NCBI RefSeq assembly: GCF_030272615.1
Contig: NC_081410.1
Location: 185,429,619-185,493,618 of the forward strand
From: Cryptomeria japonica
Lineage: Eukaryota; Streptophyta; Pinopsida; Cupressales; Cupressaceae
Direction of reading: 5' to 3'
DNA length: 64,000 nt
Of the stretch, positions 23,164 through 34,592 are shown in pieces; within the stretch, counting starts at the first letter, position 1; every line of letters starts with the position of its first letter. Below the pieces are notes generated by a model. It did not search any database. It saw only the letters and a list, made by a program, of their open reading frames with translations, and was not told the origin of the DNA. The position numbers were made by a program, and so were the translations under genes.

Positions 23164-23178
23164 TGGTATTAGAGTGAG
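23164..23178 (+). promoter_or_regulatory. Primer-binding site of copia-1
   Basis: TGGTATTAGAGTGAG, initiator-Met type with decay. The next 40 bases (GTCCTCTCTA...GAAGCCTAACCACTTGAGGAGAT) resemble the copia-2 leader, showing the copia-1 leader starts right here next to the short LTR. Confidence 0.8.
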
Positions 23179-23229
23179 GTCCTCTCTATAGAAGCCTAAC
23201 CACTTGAGGAGATTCGATTGCATCAAGTT

Positions 23230-26200
23230 CTTCATCTAATTTCTAGTGGAAGGAGAGTCCCAGATTTGATGGTTTAAATTACAAATTATGGAAGGAGCGA
23301 ATGAAGATTCATCTAGGATATCTTGGAGCTAACATATGGGAGATAACAAAAAAAGGGTATACAACTCATCATCCTAGTTTTGGAACTCTGAAACTTGCTG
23401 ATGAACAGAAGAATGCTAATAATGTTGTGAGAGAAAAATAAGCATTGTTAAGTGCCCTATCAAATGAAAAATTGTTGAATGTCATAGAGGGAGAAAATGA
23501 AAAGTAGATCTAGTAAAAGCTTGAAACTCTATATGAAGGCAATCAAGTAGTAAAGACTGTAAAACTTGAAGGTTACTGGGTAAGATATGAAAATTTGAAG
23601 ATGGAAGAAGATGAAAGGATAATTTATTTTATGGATAGAGTGAATGAGATTGTCATGGGAATTAAATGTTGCAGTGGAACAGTTAATGAGGATGAGGTCG
23701 TTTCAAAAATTCTAAGAGTTTTACCTTCGGCTTACAAAATGAAAGATACTGCAATAAATGAACTCCAGACAATGTCAAATACCCTTGTTACCAGAGATAC
23801 ATTACTTGGTAAATTGACTTCTTTTGAACTTGAAGAGCTTGAAGATCAGAATGCTACTAAAATAGAAACTGCATTTAAAGCATCTACATTCGGTAAGTAG
23901 AAGATAGATTGGAAAGAGTTATATGCTAAAGAGATGGAAGACATTGAAAGAGAGGACAAATAACTTGAAGAATTGGAAGCCCTAATTGTAGAAGAATCTA
24001 TAAAGAATTAGTTGGAAGTAAGTATGAAGAAAAAGTTCCATTTAAATATTTTTCATGCAATAAGATTGGTCACTTTGCTTCTAGATGTCTTGAAAGAGCT
24101 GCAAGGAATCATGAAATATTTTCGAGTAATTATAAACCTTATCCTAAATATCAGATCAAACCTAAATATAGAAAGAACAAGGATAAATCATGTTACTATG
24201 CTGGTGATGATGATTTTGGTATTACTGATGATTCTGATGATGATGAACCTATAAGTGGATCTGGTAATGGAAGCTCAAGTAGTGGAAAAGATTGGGTCTT
24301 TATTGCTATCAAGGATGTCTCTGGAACCTGTCAATGATACAACTCATACTGAGGAGAAATCCCTAGCTGCTAAAATTGAAGAGAAAGATGAATGGGTTAT
24401 AGACAGTGGTTGATCACACCACATGACCGATGATAAGAGGAAATTCTTAACTCTGCAAGAATTTGATGGTGGACTAGTCAGATTTGGAGACAACAAGGCA
24501 TACAAGATCAAAGGAAAAGGAACAATATCTTTGGATGGTAGGAGCAATACTAACAATATTTATTATGTTGAAGGTTTGAAGCATAATCTCTTGAGTGTAG
24601 GATAGAAGGTAGATAGAGGATTTCATTTGCAATTCAAATATGGAAAATGTTAGATTATCAATAGATCTGGATTGGAAATTGCATCTGGAACTTAGAACAA
24701 AGGAAATATCTTTCATTTGAACTCTAGTGAGAAGAATTGCTTGATTTCTCAGATTGATGAAAGTTGGCTATGGCATAAAAGGATGTTTCATGTGAATTTT
24801 GATTTCATAGTAAAGATCAGTTAAACCAAGGCTGTCAGAGATTTGCCCAAGATAATCAAGCCTCATAATCCAGTATGTAGAGAATGTCAAATGGGTAAGA
24901 AAATCATAACTTTTTTCAAAAGCATACATGATAGATCTAATGAAATTCTTGATCTTATTCATATTGATCTATGTGGTCTAGCAAGGACTAAAAGCTTTCA
25001 AGGAGATAGATACTTTATGTTGCTTATTGATGATTACTCTAGAATGATGTGGGTTATATTTTTAAAAGAAAAATAAGAAGCCCTTGATGAATTCAAAATA
25101 TTTAAAGCTATGGTTGAGACAAAAATAGGATTGAAGATAAAATTCTTAAGATCAGATCAAGGTGGTGAATTTACATCTAGTGAATTCAACATTTTTTGTG
25201 AGAAATAGGGAATTAGAAGACACTTATCTACACCTAGAACTTCACAACATAATGGAGTAGTGGAAAGAAAGAACATAACTATCTTAGATGCTACAAGGAT
25301 AATGATGATGGAAGCCAAACTACCTGATATCTATTGGAGAGAAGTTGTCAATACTGCAGTCTACACTTTCAACAAAATACACATAAAAGGTGATATCGGT
25401 AAGACTCCTTATCAATTATGATTTAGTCATACTCCTCCTATCATGTATTTCAGAATTTTTGGAAGTAAATGTTATATCAAAAGAGATGATGGAATAGGGA
25501 AATTTGATCCTAGATGTGATGAAGGAATATTCTTAGGTTATTCTACTAAGAGAAAAGCATATAGATGTTTTAACAAAAGATTGCATAGGATAGTGGAAAG
25601 CATAAATGTCAGAGTGGATGAGAAAAGCAACAATCAGATCAGATCATATGACTATGGACTGAAAGATGAGATTTCCATACCAGAACTGGTAATGCAAGAA
25701 TCAGTTCAGAGCATTGATCCATTTTCTCTAGTAACATCAAAAAATTCCACAGTAACTATTGAAGAGAATAAAGAGATAGAAAGTCAAGATAATAAAAAAG
25801 ACTCCCATGAATGCTAAGCTGAATTATTCTGAAGATCAAATCATTGGAGATAAGAGAAAAGGTGTGATGACAAGAATAAGGTTAGCTACTGAAGAGGTAT
25901 GTTTAATTTCTCAAATTAAATCGAAATCAATTATTGAAGCATGTAGAGATGAGAATTGGATGAAAGCAATAGAAGAAGAATTAAATCAGATAAAAAAGAA
26001 TAACACATGGGAATTGGTTCCTAGGCCTGAAGATAAAAATGTTATTGGAACTAAATGGGTATTCAGAAACAAATTAAATGAAGGACATGTTGTAAGAAAC
26101 AAAGATAGATTGGTTTGCAAAGGATACTCACAACAAGAAGGAATTGATTATGATGAAAATTATGCTCCGGTTTCAAGGATTGAAGCAGTAAGACTATTTC

Positions 26201-26247
26201 TTGCCTATGCTACATAGAAGAATCACAAGGTATATCAAATGGATGTC
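23230..26247 (+). pseudogene. Copia-1 gag-pol, 5' part (gag, protease, integrase, start of RT)
   Basis: Order seen: Gag of the UBN2 type (FDGLNYKLWKERMKIHL; MEEDERIIYFMDRVNEIV near 23600), a decayed zinc knuckle (SCNKIGHFASRC, first Cys lost, near 24050), protease site DSG followed by a stop where Cys is expected (near 24410), then the pre-integrase block YYVEGLKHNLLSVG. Integrase follows with its zinc-binding part and Asp motifs (DLIHIDLCG, LIDDYSRMMWV, RSDQGGEF) and NGVVERKN, then the start of reverse transcriptase ([22 protein letters not shown]-type block). At least ten in-frame stops and a frameshift near 25810 make it dead. Several stops replace Gln or Trp codons. The frame is cut at the codon after YQMDVK by the A2 insertion at 26253 and resumes at 30787. 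Copia-2 is its closest relative in the window. Confidence 0.93.
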
Positions 26248-26252
26248 AAATG

Positions 26253-27135
26253 TGTTGGAAATTGACACTCATCTGGGCTCATGGTGTTGTCATTTCTGGA
26301 AACAAACATCATTTTGGGTTGGATACTTATCTGGTACTCACCGATATTCTAGGATTGATATCCGACATTGTGAAAAGCAAGGGAAACCAGCAAACTAGGA
26401 ACCGGTATTTGAAGGCCGACATGGTCATAAAGATTAATGTTTATATTTTTGTTGAGGCTGACATGTATTTATCTTTTGTAATATGATTGCAATCCGACAT
26501 AAGGTATTCATGTTTATGTATGTAAGGGTATATAATTCAGTTTGGCTAGGTCATTTTGGGATATAGATGTGATAGGATTTATGCAATTGTGTGAGAGAGA
26601 TCTTGATCGATAGAATGTGAATGTAATTATTTGTAGTCAGTCTTGGTTATTTGTGAAGAGGATTGGAAAGTGAATTAGGTTACTGGTAAGGAAGGAGACA
26701 GTGTTAACCGATACACTCAGTGCTTAAATCAAAACTTAGCTAGCATATTAGATGCACACTCAGAGTTAAGAAATTTGTTTGTGATTTAGTATTTTATATC
26801 TATAGTCAGTGAGGCTCCTTTGTGATGAGTGGTGCACTCTAGGCAGTGTGCCTTCCTGCAAGTGTAGGCCCCATTTTTACGTAATATTTATTCAACTGAC
26901 CAGTGGATAGATATTGTGGGTCACAAATCCCACCGTGGTTTTTCCTCTTTGAGGTTTTCCACTGATAAATCTACGGTGTTATGGTATTAATCTTTGTGGT
27001 TGCTTTGTTCTTCATTATATCTTGTTTATATGCTTATCGGTTGTTAATTGGAAAAGTATCTAAAGGAATAAATGCTTAATTACTAGTAGAACACTGATTC
27101 AACCCCCCCCCTCTCAGTGTTCTTAGATTCCAACA
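26253..27135 (+). repeat. A2 5' LTR
   Basis: TGTTGGAAATTGACACTC ... GATTCCAACA. Carries CCCACCGTGGTTTTTCC (26930 region) and a C9 run before TCTCAGTG (27102-27110). Confidence 0.96.
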
Positions 27136-27137
27136 AT

Positions 27138-27149
27138 TGGTATCAGAGC
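27138..27149 (+). promoter_or_regulatory. A2 primer-binding site
   Basis: TGGTATCAGAGC, an exact match to the complement of the initiator-Met tRNA 3' end, two bases from the LTR. Confidence 0.93.
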
Positions 27150-27203
27150 TTGGTGCCTCGAAATAAGTCTAACAGCTTGAGGAAGATCTTGAATCCAGAA
27201 TCC

Positions 27204-28331
27204 ATGGAGATGAGTTTGAGGAAATAACTTGAAGTAGCACTTGAAGAATATGATTCTAAAAGATTGAAGAACATGAAGCTGCAAGATGAGCTGAATTCTA
27301 CTAAAGATGAGCCAAGATTTGCAAAAGAATTCATCCTTACTCTGCAAGAGAGGTTGTCATCTGCACAAGCCAAAAGGAAAGAACTTTGTGATCAATTACA
27401 ACATTAGGATGATGAAGAGAAGAATACTTTAAAGGAACTATGTTAGAAGTTGAGTCAGGAAAATGGTGTCATGAAGAATGAAGTGCAAGCCTTAACCATG
27501 AGGATGTCCAAGGATATTGAAGATCAGAAGAAGAATGAAGAAAATTTTGCCAAATCTCTAAAAGATAGATCTGAAGAATGCATTAGGTTGGCACATGATA
27601 ATGATATATTGAGAACCAAATTAATACAATCTCAAAACAATGAGCAAGAGTTGGAAAGAATGATGAAAGTCCTAAGAAGTGAGTTGGATGTTGCAAATGA
27701 GTACAAGGACAGGTTCAAAGCCAGTTCTGCAAAGCTTGATGAGTTATTGAAGAATCAAACTGACAGTGGAGACACTAGAGGTCTTGGATTTGAGCATGAA
27801 GAAAGCTTCGGTACTACAAATCAAGAGAATCTACCAAAAAATCGAAAACAGAGCTCACCAGAAAGACAACACAATGCACATAAATTTAATGGTAGATGCT
27901 TTATTTGCAATAAGTTTGGTCATATGGCAAGTCAATGCAGAAATAGTGTCAATCAGAATAATAATTTAGGTATCGGTCAGTGTTTCAATTGCAAAAAGTA
28001 TGGTCATAGGACAACAAATTGTAGAATAAATGTGAAATTTCATGCATGTGGAAAGTTTGGACATATGGCTAATAAATGTAGGTCAAGAAATGATCAAGGT
28101 TACAACAAGGCAATTCAAAAGAACAATGTCACCTACTATGCATGCAACAAAGTAGGACATATTGCTAAATTTTGCAGAAGCAAGAACCCACCGATAGGAA
28201 ATGACAAATCCAATGAGAAGGGAAAACAAAAGGTTGATGATATCCAGAAGGAGCATGAGAAGAAATGGATTAGAAAGTATGAGGATCAACAGGCTGAAGC
28301 ATATACCTTGGTTACTCAACCAACAAAGTAG
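27204..28331 (+). pseudogene. A2 gag: coiled-coil Gag with four zinc knuckles
   Basis: The original ATG at 27204 is in frame with the open segment from 27450 and aligns with the A1 gag start. Stops lie at 27225 (TAA), near 27405 (TAG) and just before 27450 (TAG). Residues from 27450 are charged and heptad-like (MSKDIEDQKKNEENFAKSL and after), predicted coiled coil. Four CCHC boxes follow: CFICNKFGHMASQC, CFNCKKYGHRTTNC, then FHACGKFGHMANKC and YYACNKVGHIAKFC, the last two each lacking the first Cys. The basic C-terminus ends in a TAG at 28329-28331. It is closely related to the A1 Gag in order and sequence and is presumed to bind RNA in particles built by a helper element. Confidence 0.9.
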
Positions 28332-28750
28332 AATGTTCCTGTACCGGCAGGAGACTCATCTAGTAACTAAGGAATTAGCCTTAGGGGGAGGCAAATTGAT
28401 GACATAACTTGCATTACCCCCGGTAGTGGTCTGAAAGAATATTTCAAATATTGGAGAAGTCAGTCTGAAGATTCACCGGTGCAGATATGATGGATCTTGG
28501 ATTTGGTATGATATGTCGGCAAGCATTTATGTCAATAAGAAATTAGGGTTTCGTAGGTTAAAAGGCAAAAGTGATTCAATTTTCACCACCAAGCATTCAG
28601 AGCGAGTCAGAGTGAGTTGAAGGTGATTCAGAGTGATCTTGATCATTTCCAAGCAAATTCCAATACATTCAAAGCAAATTTTCCAGAGCTTTTCACCAAC
28701 AAAGATTCTAAGGTATTTCTTGGTTTTCAAGCTATCTTTTTCGAATTGCA

Positions 28751-29657
28751 ATGGCTTCTAGATTTACTCTTTCTCTAGCAGATGTTGTTGTTCCTGTTGT
28801 GGTTGATATCAAGGATCCTCCATGCCTAGTATTTAAGAAATACCCTTAGATTGTGAAGCTTGATGGTTTAGTCGGCACATTTTCTAGGGTTCCCGATGAC
28901 ATTCTTTATGTTGAGGATGTCAGAGCATACATTCACTGCACTTTGGAGGATTTGGTTTCATCTAAGATAAAGACTATGTATATGAAAAAATTGTTGGATA
29001 AGAACGGTGTTATCAAACCTGAATTTAGACACTTGAAGGATCAAGGGTTTGACAAAACACATTGCCAAGGAGTACAAACTCTACAACAAGTGTCAAACTA
29101 GAAATTGGTGGAGAGGTATAATGAAGATATGAAAGTCACTTGTGATAACATGATCACATCTGATAAGGAAAAGCTGATAGAAGAATTGGCAAGGATTGAT
29201 GAAGGCCTTCATCAATGCAGCAGTATTTACTGGTCTTGCACTAACATAGCTAAATTAACAACAAACATGGAAGTTAAAATAAAAGCGGCTAAGGTCCGGT
29301 TAGAGAATCTTGTAAATAATTTTGATGGTACTTAGTCATTGACCAGCTCTATTGATGGTCACATTTTTCTTCTTGAATCAAAGATCTCAGCTTTGGAGAA
29401 GGATATGGATAGGTTAATCCAATGGGCCAAAGAATTGAGAGGTTTGGTCAGTCCCTGGCTAAACACTTTATTTCTTCACAAAAGGGAATGTATAGATCAT
29501 ATGAGTAAGCCCACACCGACAACATTAACAGAAGAAGAATTACATGCATACATTCTTAATGGGTTTGTATCAATTCTGTGAACATTTGAAAACTGGCAAG
29601 GACACTTACTTGGGATTTTTGAAGAGTGATTACCCTGATATATTCAAGTACATCTAG
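28751..29657 (+). pseudogene. A2 ORF2: shorter relative of A1 ORF2
   Basis: It starts at ATG 28751 (MASRFTLSLADVVVPVVVDI), close in style to the A1 start MASSSALEFIANPTVVEI. The shared block is FSRVPDDILYVEDVRAYIHC ... DKNGVIKPEFRHLKDQGF, against FSKIPKGVAYAEDPRIYIHC in A1. In-frame stops are at about 28847, 29102 and 29336. After 29581 the frame shifts and ends at TAG 29655 with YLGFLKSDYPDIFKYI. The middle (ELARIDEGLHQCSSIYW; LESKISALEKDMDRLI) is helical and has no match in A1, and the long Glu/Lys/Pro tail of A1 is absent. So only the N-terminal ~100 residues are common. Function unknown. Confidence 0.75.
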
Positions 29658-29882
29658 ATCCAGTAAGAACAATTTTGATTTCATTCATTTCTTATCATTT
29701 GTCCCAGCTTTGGAATTGTTGTCAAAGGGGGAGAGGTTGGATGTGAAAAATATTAAGGGACATAAGAAGTAATGTATAGCTCAAGGGGAGCAACTTTCAG
29801 AGATCAGTTTTTGGGAAGTTTTTGGACAGGAACAGGAACAGAACTTCAATGATCCATTTTTCACATGAGTGTTGCCATCAAT

Positions 29883-29896
29883 GCCAAAGGGGGTGA
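29883..29896 (+). promoter_or_regulatory. A2 polypurine tract
   Basis: GCCAAAGGGGGTGA abutting the 3' LTR, after GTGTTGCCATCAAT. A second purine block, AAAGGGGGAGAGG, lies about 170 bases upstream near 29727. Confidence 0.88.
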
Positions 29897-30781
29897 TGTT
29901 GGAAATTGACACTCATCCAAGCTCATGGTGTTGTCATTGAAGGCAACACACATCATTTTGGGTTGGATTATTATCTGGTAGTCATCGGTATTTAGGATTG
30001 ACATCCGACATTGTGAAAAGCAAGGGAAACCGACAAACTTGGAACCAATATTTGGAGGCCGACATAGGAGATTGATCCAGCAAAGGTTTTAGCGAAAACA
30101 GTCATAAATATTAAAGCTTATATTTTTGTCTAGGTCAACATGTATTTATGTTTTGTAATATGATTGTAAGCTGACATAAGGCATTCATGTTTATGTATGT
30201 AAGGGCATATAAGTTAGTTTGGTTATGATATAGATGCAGTAAGATTTATGCAATTGTGTGAGAGAGATCTTGATCTATAGTCAGTCTTGGTTATTTGTGA
30301 AGAGGATTGGAAAGTGAATTAGGTTACCGGTAAGGAAGGAGACAATGTTAACCGGTACAGTCAGTGCTTAAACCAAAACTCATCCAGCATATCAAATGCA
30401 CTCTCAGAGTTTGGAATTTTATTTGTAATTCATTATTTTATTTCTATAGTCAGTGAGGCTCCTTTGTCATGAGCAATGAGCTCTAGGAAGTGTGCCTCCC
30501 TACATGTGTAGGGCCCCCTTTTGTGTAATATTTATTCAACTGTCTAGTGGATAGATATTGTGGGTCACAAATTCCACCGTGGTTTTTTCCTCTTTGAGGT
30601 TTTCCATGTATAAATATGTGGTGTTATGGTGTTGATCTTTGGGGTTGCTTTGTTCTTCATTATATCTTATTTATATGCTTACCAATTGTTAATTGGAAAA
30701 GTATCTAAAGGAATTAAATTCTTAATTACCGGTAGAACACTGATCACCCCCCCCCCCTCTCAATGTTCTTGGATTCCAACA
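29897..30781 (+). repeat. A2 3' LTR
   Basis: 885 bp, TGTTGGAAATTGACACTC ... GATTCCAACA. The C run is 11 here against 9 in the 5' LTR. Many differences from the 5' LTR are C/T or G/A. Confidence 0.96.
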
Positions 30782-30786
30782 AAATG

Positions 30787-31984
30787 TGCATTTCTAAATG
30801 GAGATTTTGAAGAACAAGTCTACATTGAGTAGCCTGATGGATTTTCACTAAGAGGACAAGAACATGGTTTGCAGATTGAGGAAATGCTTATATGGATTGA
30901 AACAAGCCCCTAGATCCTGGTATGCCAGATTGGACAAACATCTTTTGAAGATCGGATTTAGCAAAGGTAATGCTAATAGAAACTTATATTATAAGATTGA
31001 GCATGATGACATATTGATCATTGAAGTCTTTGTTGATGATATCATTTTTCTGTAGGAGAATAAAATCTATGCCTGACATTTGCTGATGACATGAAGAATG
31101 AATTTGAAATGTCTATGATTGGTAAGATAAAAAATTTCTTAGGCTCGTAGATTACTCAGACCGATAAAGGTATTTTCATTTGTCAAACTAAATATGTGAA
31201 AGAATTACTAAAGAAATTTGGCCTTGAAAACTCAGAACCAGTTGGAATCCCTATGATAACTAGTTGCAAACTGTCAAAGATAGATGAATCCCCTAAAGTA
31301 AACTCAAGTAGATAAAAATCAATTATTGATGGAATATTGTACATAACTTAGACTAGACCAGATATAATGAATGTTGTCTGCATTGCTTCTAGATCTCAGT
31401 CTGATCCAAGAGAAAATCATGACATTGTTGTTAAAAGGATATTTAGATATTTGAAAGGAACAATAGATTATGGGTTATGGTATCCAAAGGATGATGATTT
31501 CAGATTATGTGCTTATATAGACTCAGATTGGGCAGGAGATGTTGATGACCGGAAGAGCACTACAGTTGGTGTATTCTTTCTTGGGAAGAAAGTAGTCTCA
31601 TGGCTTAGCAAAAACCAATCATGCACTTCATTATCTACTATTGAAGCTGAATATGTAGTTGCTACAACAAATTGTACTAAGATCTTATGGATGAAGAAAA
31701 TGTTGAGGTATATAAAGGTAACTTATGATGAGCCCATTGTTATTCACTGTGATAATACAACTGCAATTGATATGTCAAAGAATCTAGTATTTCATTCCAA
31801 ATCAAAACACATATCTATAAGATATAATTTCTTGAAAGAAAAGGTTGAAGCAAAGGAAGTCAGATTGGTATATGTGCCCACTCAAGAACATATTGTAGAT
31901 ATTCTAACAAAACCATTGCCTAAAGATACTTTTGAATATCTCAAAAATCAATTGGGAGTCACCACCCCTCTAGAAGATTCTTAG
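30787..31984 (+). pseudogene. Copia-1 pol, 3' part (RT and RNase H)
   Basis: Continues the RT from AFLNGDFEEQVYIE, with a stop where Gln is expected, then [17 protein letters not shown] and the catalytic FVDDIIF (near 31035) in a shifted frame. The stretch 31056-31366 is broken by stops and shifts. RNase H is open from 31367: RPDIMNVVC, WAGDVDDRKST, LSTIEAEYVVA, HCDNTTAI, SKHISIRYNFLKEKVE and TKPLPKDTFEYL, ending at TAG 31982-31984. These are standard copia blocks in standard order. Copia-2 52500-53219 is the closest partner. The 3' UTR continues to 32228, where element B was inserted. Confidence 0.93.
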
Positions 31985-32228
31985 AGATGTAGACATGCAT
32001 CAATCCGGTGAGCTTATATAAACTATCTTCTGATCTAGGTTGATGAGATGGTGCTACTACTCAAGGGGAGTAGTTAGTTGATTCATTCAGCCCTTTGTCA
32101 TTGATGTCAAAGGGGGAGAGATGTACATTTGAAAACAAAAAAAGCTTATTCCAATATGGGGGAGAGATCAGTCAGTTCTTTTGGAGAGAGTTTCTTGGAG
32201 ATTGTTGGCATTCCTTGGCACTTGGATG
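31985..32228 (+). other. Copia-1 3' UTR (first part) with extra polypurine blocks
   Basis: Contains TTGTCATTGATGTCAAAGGG followed by GGAGAGATG (near 32096-32122), ATGGGGGAGAGATC near 32160 and GAGATTGTTGGC near 32197. These repeat the PPT-like motif found again right before the LTR at 46709-46723. Element B interrupts the UTR; the remainder is 46677-46723. Confidence 0.8.
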
Positions 32229-33452
32229 TGTAATGTCATAAAATTGAGACCCTGCAATTTTCAATCGCATTTGGGTCTTCACATTGGCAAAATGAATCCA
32301 TAAGCCAGATTGGAGACCTGAGACATGCTCACACCTCCCAAAACATGCATTTCCTTGCATCCTGCACTTTCCTCCTTCACTTCCTATCCTAGATTAGTGT
32401 AGGATAGGGGTGTGGCACCCTTTTACCTTGCCCTATTTTAGGCCCCCTCTACTCAAATCCTACATTGGGTTTGTCAATGGGAAGCGAGAAAAGGTTTTCT
32501 ATGTCGGCCTAAGATGGAAAATTAGTTACAAACCCTAATTGGCAAGTATATAAGATGCATTTTCCCCTCTCATTTGCATATGTCAGATAAGTCAAGAAGT
32601 TGAGAGGTGGATGAGTTCAATTAAGTTCAATAAGAAAAAGTAAGGTGATAAAGCATTCAAGCATTCCTTTCAAGCATTGAGCATCTCAAGTCTCCTTTCA
32701 AGGCTAGGTGTTGCATTCAAGTCAAGGATTCAACCATTGAAGAGGAGATCCCTATCAACATTCAAAGCATTCAATTCTACATATCCTTTCAAACAACTCT
32801 ATCAACATTTCAATTGCATCCTCTCTTGAGGTGAATTCTATTTCAGTCATTTACTTTCATTTACTTGCAAGTACTTTTCATCATTTGGTTAATTCCAAAA
32901 CTGGGGTTTGACCTAAAGGCAAACCCCCAATCCCAACAACATTTCCTCTATTTTCTATGTGTAGTTTGTTGGTGCGTAGTTGTATTTGTGGGTTTAAGCT
33001 TCATTTCCAGAGATAGAAAAACCCTTTTCGGCGCATAGATTTTTTGGAGGACCAAGTACACTTTCAACATGGTCCTGGTAACTTTTGCTCAAATTTACAG
33101 GGGAGATTCGTCTTGGCATTTTACTGCTAATTCCTGGTGCACAGCTTCATCCCGCATTTCTATCCCAAGTTATAATCATTTCTTTGTTGTCTTTACACTT
33201 AGTCTCAATTCATTTAATTCATCCTATCCATTCTAAAAGAGGGGTTACTTTTACTTTCCAAATTCATTTGTCAATTCACTTAGCAATCAATATCTCATCA
33301 TTGATGTTGGATCTAGTGAATTCAACCCCCCTCTTTTAAATGTAATGTGTGAAAGAGGTTGAAGAGGATCCTTTCTGAAACTTTCACTCCTTTCTTGAGG
33401 AGGGTAAATCTTTCAAATTGATATCATCCTTTCTCCCTTTTTTACCATTACA
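32229..33452 (+). repeat. B 5' LTR
   Basis: 1224 bp, TGTAATGTCATAAAATTG ... TTTACCATTACA. The partner at 45404 carries about 50 extra bases of GGGGTGTGGCACCC-like repeats near 45570-45660. Confidence 0.95.
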
Positions 33453-34592
33453 TTTTGGTGAACCCAACGTCTTACATGCTTGAAATTTCACATTATTGCA
33501 TATTTTATATTTACAAGTTTAATTTTCTTGCAAAACTTAGTGGTTAATTCATTGAAAACCCTAGTTAAAATTGAAATTGAACTTGTGTGTTGCAAAAATT
33601 GCTATCTATTGTTTTAGATCTAAAAATTGTGTTAAATTTAATTTCTTATTTTCCTTGTTCAATTTGCAAATCAATTTTACAAAATTAAGGGGTTAATTGT
33701 CAAAACCCTAATTTTCAAAATCAACTTGAATTTGGGAAAACATTGGATTCACATTTAATTTTCAGATTTGGAACTATTTTTTAGTTTTGTCTTCTTGCCT
33801 ACAATTCAAATTTTCAATTTCCCTCTCTTTTCCAAAATTCAAAATTTAAAAATTCAGAATTTAAAAATTCAGTGGTTAGGTCCTAAAACCCTAATTTTCA
33901 AATTCACTTGGATTTTGTGTAAAATTCAATCAATTTCAACCAATTTTAGTTTTCAAAACATTATCCAAGGTGGCCTTATCCATTAGGTTTGACCTTTTTC
34001 AAATTTGCAATTCAATTTCTTATCCTTTTCAAAACCCTAATAGGGTCCTATTTTCACATTCAAGCCTTCATTTCACATATCTAAACTTTGTAAAATCAAC
34101 CAATTTTTTGAGGTTATCTCTAAAATCATCATAGCTTTCATCCTTGAAAATTTATGAAAAAGTTATGCGGGCTGTGTGCAACTTCAACACGGTCCCTGGC
34201 TTTTTTTCTGAAATTTCAGGAGACTATTATGACTATGTTTAATTTCTTAAATCCATAAAATTGGTTAATTTTGTCAAATTTTGATTCCTCTAAAATAAAA
34301 AATACTTCACAAATTCAACATCACAACTTTCAATAATTTTTTTAAAATTAAGTGGTTAATTGCAATCTGCCCTCATTTTAAAAATACTAATTTTATCAAT
34401 TTTAAAGTGAAGTGGTATCCCATTGGCCCTAATTTTAAAATTTCAATTTCTTTTCATTCTTATTTTGGAAATTGTGTCATTTCTTCCTTCAAACAAAGTT
34501 CAAATTGTATAATCATAATTCCCTTGAAATTTGCATTATTTAATTTTGCAAACTTTGCTCTCAATTCAAAATTCATTTTTTTCCTCTAGTGC
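33453..34592 (+). other. B leader
   Basis: Begins TTTTGGTGAACCCAACGTC, the likely PBS (TGGTGAACCCAACGTC); I cannot assign the tRNA. The rest is an AT-rich leader of 1.1 kb with repeated 'TGGTTAATT...AAAACCCTAATTTTCAAA' words at about 33541, 33690, 33870 and 34360. No coding potential is evident. Confidence 0.7.

Larger units (their letters stand above)
26253..30781 (+). mobile_element. A2: non-autonomous LTR retrotransposon (gag + ORF2, no pol) inside copia-1 RT
   Basis: The LTRs are 26253-27135 and 29897-30781 (883 and 885 bp), TGTTGG...CCAACA. The target duplication is exact: AAATG at 26248-26252 and 30782-30786. Removing the element rejoins the copia-1 RT frame across YQMDVKC and AFLNGD. 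The PBS is 27138-27149 and the PPT 29883-29896. The interior (2.76 kb) has a coiled-coil Gag and an ORF2 related to that of A1, and no polymerase genes. LTR words near 26905 (ATATTGTGGGTCACAAATCC) match A1 LTRs, so A1 and A2 are related families. Confidence 0.97.
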
